Assembly (NCBI RefSeq): GCF_014750685.1
Contig: NZ_JAAXGE010000011.1
Location: 62,001 to 126,000 of the forward strand
Reading direction: 5' to 3'
DNA length: 64,000 nt
Origin: Bacteroides sp. GM023
GTDB taxonomy: Bacteria > Bacteroidota > Bacteroidia > Bacteroidales > Bacteroidaceae
Shown: positions 61,206-64,000 of the stretch, in pieces
Layout: each line of letters starts with the position of its first letter
Numbering within the stretch: position 1 is the stretch's first letter
The notes under the pieces: model-generated
Database searches by the model: none
The model's input: only the letters and a program-made list of their open reading frames with translations
Told to the model about the DNA's origin: nothing
Program-made: the position numbers and the translations under genes

Positions 61206-62834
61206 ATGAACTATTATAAGATAAAAAGAAGCAGTATATTATTCCTGATAGGGATATGTGCGATTACATCATTGTCATGCAATGACAATGATAACGGCGG
61301 ATACCCGGAACGAGTACCCACCCGTCTGTCTGTGATGCCTTTGCCGGAGAGGGTAGACTATAAGGAAGCAGTAGCCAACCTTCCGCAGAGTGTGACTGTC
61401 AGCCAAAGTATCCCGGCTTCCATATTTCAATTACTGAAATCTACACTGGAAGATAAATTATCTCTTTCTGTCAATGAATCTCCCAACGATAATGCATTCA
61501 TCCGGGTAAAACAGGAATCGGACCTGGCTAAGGAAGCCTATCGGCTGACTGTGACCAAAGAAGGCGCCTGTGTGTATTATTCAACGGAAACAGGACTTCT
61601 TTGGGGAATTCAGACACTGCGCCAAGCACTGGAGCAAGCTAACTTTTTCACTTCGGGAAATGCGAAATATCTTCCGATAGTAGATATCAAGGACGCTCCC
61701 AAATATGCCTGGCGTGGTTTCCATATAGACGTTGTCCGCCATATGTTTACGGTAGATTATTTGAAAAAGGTTATAGATTGTTTGTCATTTTATAAGATAA
61801 ATAAACTACATTTGCATTTGACGGATGACCAGGGTTGGCGCATCGAAGTAAAAAAATACCCGTTGTTGGCGCAGGAAGGTAGCTGGCGTGACTTTGACGA
61901 GTATGATAAAAGATGTGTCGAGCTTTCTCAGCAGGACTATAATTATGAGATAGACCCTCGTTTTGTGAGAAATAGTTCACAATATGGTGGCCACTATACG
62001 CAGGAAGAAATGAAAGGATTGGTTAGTTATGCTTTGGAAAGAGGTATAGACATTGTTCCCGAGATAGATATGCCGGGACACTTTTCAGCAGCCATCAAGG
62101 TATATCCTGAACTATCATGCACAGGAGAAGCCGGTTGGGGGGAAGAATTTTCTTACCCTATCTGTCCGTCCCGACCGGAGAACTACCAGTTCGTACAATC
62201 TATCATTGACGAGATGGTAGAGATTTTCCCTTCCGAATATTTCCATATAGGAGCCGACGAAGTGGAAAAGGATAACTGGGAACAATGCGAGGTATGCCAA
62301 CGGCTGATGCAACAGGAAGGTTGTCAGAAAGTCGATGAACTGCAAAACCGCTTCGTGAAGATTATGACGAACTACGTGAAAGGCAAAGGCAAAAAAGTGA
62401 TGGGCTGGGACGATGCTTTCCTTGAAAAAGAACCGCAGGATTTGATTTATACCTATTGGCGTGACTGGTTGCCCGACCAACCGGGAAAGATTACTCAGGC
62501 AGGGTATCCAATCATATTCATGGAATGGTCTCGCTTCTATTTGAGCGCGACGCCTTCGGACGAATTGCTGGGTTCTCTCTATAATTTTGAATTCGACCCA
62601 CAGTTCCCGGGTATTGTGAAACAGAATGTATTGGGTTTCCAGGCATGCGTATGGACGGAAATGATTCCTAATGAACGGAAGTTCGGTCAGCATGTATTCC
62701 CGTCTCTTCAGGCTTTTTCGGAATTGGCTTGGGGAAGCAACCGCAACTGGATTGACTTTACCAATCGTCTGAAGTGGCATATTAAGTGGTTGAACGCTAA
62801 CGGCTTCTACTTCACCAAACCGGGATTTATATAA
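61206..62834 (+). CDS. GH20 beta-hexosaminidase, compact lipoprotein form
   Basis: A 542-residue exo-hexosaminidase (lipobox SLSC followed by NDNDNGG, surface type). GH20b domain (about 40-165), then the TIM barrel: WRGFHIDVVRHMF, LHLHLTDDQGWRIEV, PEIDMPGHFSAA and FHIGADEVEKDNW with catalytic D351-E352. It lacks the extra N- and C-terminal domains of its neighbour, so the two probably act on different linkages or chain positions. It starts 21 bp after the first GH20. Confidence 0.95.
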   Translation: MNYYKIKRSSILFLIGICAITSLSCNDNDNGGYPERVPTRLSVMPLPERVDYKEAVANLPQSVTVSQSIPASIFQLLKSTLEDKLSLSVNESPNDNAFIRVKQESDLAKEAYRLTVTKEGACVYYSTETGLLWGIQTLRQALEQANFFTSGNAKYLPIVDIKDAPKYAWRGFHIDVVRHMFTVDYLKKVIDCLSFYKINKLHLHLTDDQGWRIEVKKYPLLAQEGSWRDFDEYDKRCVELSQQDYNYEIDPRFVRNSSQYGGHYTQEEMKGLVSYALERGIDIVPEIDMPGHFSAAIKVYPELSCTGEAGWGEEFSYPICPSRPENYQFVQSIIDEMVEIFPSEYFHIGADEVEKDNWEQCEVCQRLMQQEGCQKVDELQNRFVKIMTNYVKGKGKKVMGWDDAFLEKEPQDLIYTYWRDWLPDQPGKITQAGYPIIFMEWSRFYLSATPSDELLGSLYNFEFDPQFPGIVKQNVLGFQACVWTEMIPNERKFGQHVFPSLQAFSELAWGSNRNWIDFTNRLKWHIKWLNANGFYFTKPGFI

Positions 62835-62857
62835 TTAAAACATAATAAGAGATTGAT

Positions 62858-63973
62858 ATGAAATCAGAACGTTTACTTTCTTTGGATGTGCTTCGGGGAA
62901 TTACCATTGTCGGAATGATATTGGTGAACAACCCCGGAACGTGGGAATCTATCTATGCTCCTTTGCGACATGCAGAATGGAACGGACTGACCCCTACGGA
63001 TTTGGTTTTCCCATTCTTCATGTTCATTATGGGAGTCTCCATGAGTTTTGCCCTGTCCAGGTTCGACCATCACTTCAGCCGTAGTTTTGTTACCAAGTTG
63101 CTACGGCGTACTGTGATATTGTTCTTGTTGGGAGTCTTTCTCTCCTGGTTCTCCTTAGTGTGCTTTGGTGTGGAACATCCTCTTGAACATATACGTATCC
63201 TGGGCGTATTGCAACGGTTGGCATTAGCTTATTGCTTCGGCTCCTTGTTGATTATGAGTGTCCGTCGTCCGGTGAATCTGGCATGGATTTCAGGCATACT
63301 CCTGATAGGATATTATGTCTTGCTGATGTTAGGAAACGGTTTTGACCTATCTGAACAAAACGTAATTGCTGTTACAGACCGATGGATTTTCGGAGAGAAT
63401 CATATGTACCGCGAATGGTTACCCGATGGTAGTCGTATCTTTTTCGACCCGGAAGGGTTGTTGAGTACTTTGCCTTGTATTGCTCAGGTAATCATCGGCT
63501 ATTTCTGTGGAAACATATTAAGGGAAAAGACTGAAATTCAGCATCGGCTCTTGCAAATCTCTATCCTGGGAATTATTCTTTTATTTGCCGGACTATTGTT
63601 CAGCTACGGCTGTCCGTTGAATAAAAAGGTGTGGAGTCCGACTTTTGTGTTGGTAACCTGCGGTTTTGCTTCCCTGTTTCTGGTATTCCTCACTTGGCTG
63701 ATTGATATCAAGAAACAACAGAAGTGGGGATATGCTTTCCATGTCTTCGGAACGAACCCGCTTTTTATCTATGTGGTTGCTGGAGTACTGGCTACTGTGT
63801 TGGCGGTGATTCCTGTGGGAGATACAAGTCTGCAAGGGAAAATATATCAGTCGATAGTAGCGGTTTTCCGGGATGCTTACCTGGCTTCTTTGATTTACGG
63901 ACTTCTGTTTATCGGATTTAATTATCTGATTGTATTAGTCTTGTACAAGAAGCGGATTTTTATCAAAATATAG
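62858..63973 (+). CDS. DUF5009 / HGSNAT-like multi-pass membrane protein (NagX type)
   Basis: A 371-residue integral membrane protein with about 9-11 helices, related to human heparan-alpha-glucosaminide N-acetyltransferase. Family marks are SLDVLRGITIVGMILVNNPG and RHAEWNGLTPTDLVFPFF, whose His is the proposed acetyl carrier in the family. In Bacteroidota such genes often sit with GlcNAc-releasing enzymes, as here, 23 bp after the second GH20. It may acetylate or transport amino sugars across the inner membrane. This is inference. Confidence 0.88.
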   Translation: MKSERLLSLDVLRGITIVGMILVNNPGTWESIYAPLRHAEWNGLTPTDLVFPFFMFIMGVSMSFALSRFDHHFSRSFVTKLLRRTVILFLLGVFLSWFSLVCFGVEHPLEHIRILGVLQRLALAYCFGSLLIMSVRRPVNLAWISGILLIGYYVLLMLGNGFDLSEQNVIAVTDRWIFGENHMYREWLPDGSRIFFDPEGLLSTLPCIAQVIIGYFCGNILREKTEIQHRLLQISILGIILLFAGLLFSYGCPLNKKVWSPTFVLVTCGFASLFLVFLTWLIDIKKQQKWGYAFHVFGTNPLFIYVVAGVLATVLAVIPVGDTSLQGKIYQSIVAVFRDAYLASLIYGLLFIGFNYLIVLVLYKKRIFIKI

Positions 63974-64000
63974 ATAGAGGTATATAGAACATTAATTGTT

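Overview
The window looks like a Bacteroides chromosome (B. thetaiotaomicron/ovatus/caccae type; species not decidable). The reasons are SusC/SusD pairs, ECF sigma/FecR pairs, S-type sulfatases, DUF4493/PCMD and calycin-like surface lipoproteins, paired hexameric glutamate dehydrogenases, and many -7 boxes of the Bacteroides form TAnnTTTG, some with TTTG 19-20 bp upstream. I see no tRNA or rRNA genes, insertion sequences, phage genes or CRISPR arrays.

Layout. 0-6.6 kb is mostly housekeeping: a DUF3857 secreted protein cut by the window edge, ddh, ruvA, an unknown gene with a 45-residue basic protein behind it, a lipoprotein, and the CCA-adding enzyme. 6.7-20.1 kb is a small polysaccharide-utilisation-type locus (PUL1): two S-type sulfatases, SusD, SusC, an ECF sigma factor, a large M60 mucinase-like metalloprotease and a FecR anti-sigma factor. 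It has no glycoside hydrolase. A shared 37-bp motif in front of the susC and fecR transcripts looks like the target of its own sigma factor, so the locus probably works as one regulon on sulfated mucin-type glycopeptides. 20.2-28.6 kb is mainly amino-acid and peptide metabolism: an M24 peptidase, NAD-type glutamate dehydrogenase, an S9 prolyl oligopeptidase, and a 991-residue protein joining two receiver-like domains to a PEP-synthase-type nucleotide-binding domain.

28.8-44.4 kb is an island that looks AT-rich by eye. It encodes eleven proteins, nearly all exported: lipoproteins with DUF4493, fibronectin-like, calycin-like and PCMD domains, three outer-membrane beta-barrels and one AraC-family regulator. 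Six genes form a tight operon (28858-38028), two lie behind the regulator (39306-42192), and two form an opposing operon (44363-42359). This is my best candidate for an undescribed system: an envelope or surface assembly built from repeated PCMD modules and partner barrels.

44.5-50.3 kb returns to metabolism: catalase behind a near-consensus OxyR operator, NADP-type glutamate dehydrogenase, and malic enzyme overlapping a 58-residue membrane protein. 50.6-64 kb is PUL2: ECF sigma, FecR, SusC, SusD, a SusE-position lipoprotein, two GH20 beta-hexosaminidases and a DUF5009/HGSNAT-like membrane protein. The gene order recalls the B. thetaiotaomicron sialoglycan locus around BT0455-BT0461 (from memory), and the locus may continue past the right edge.
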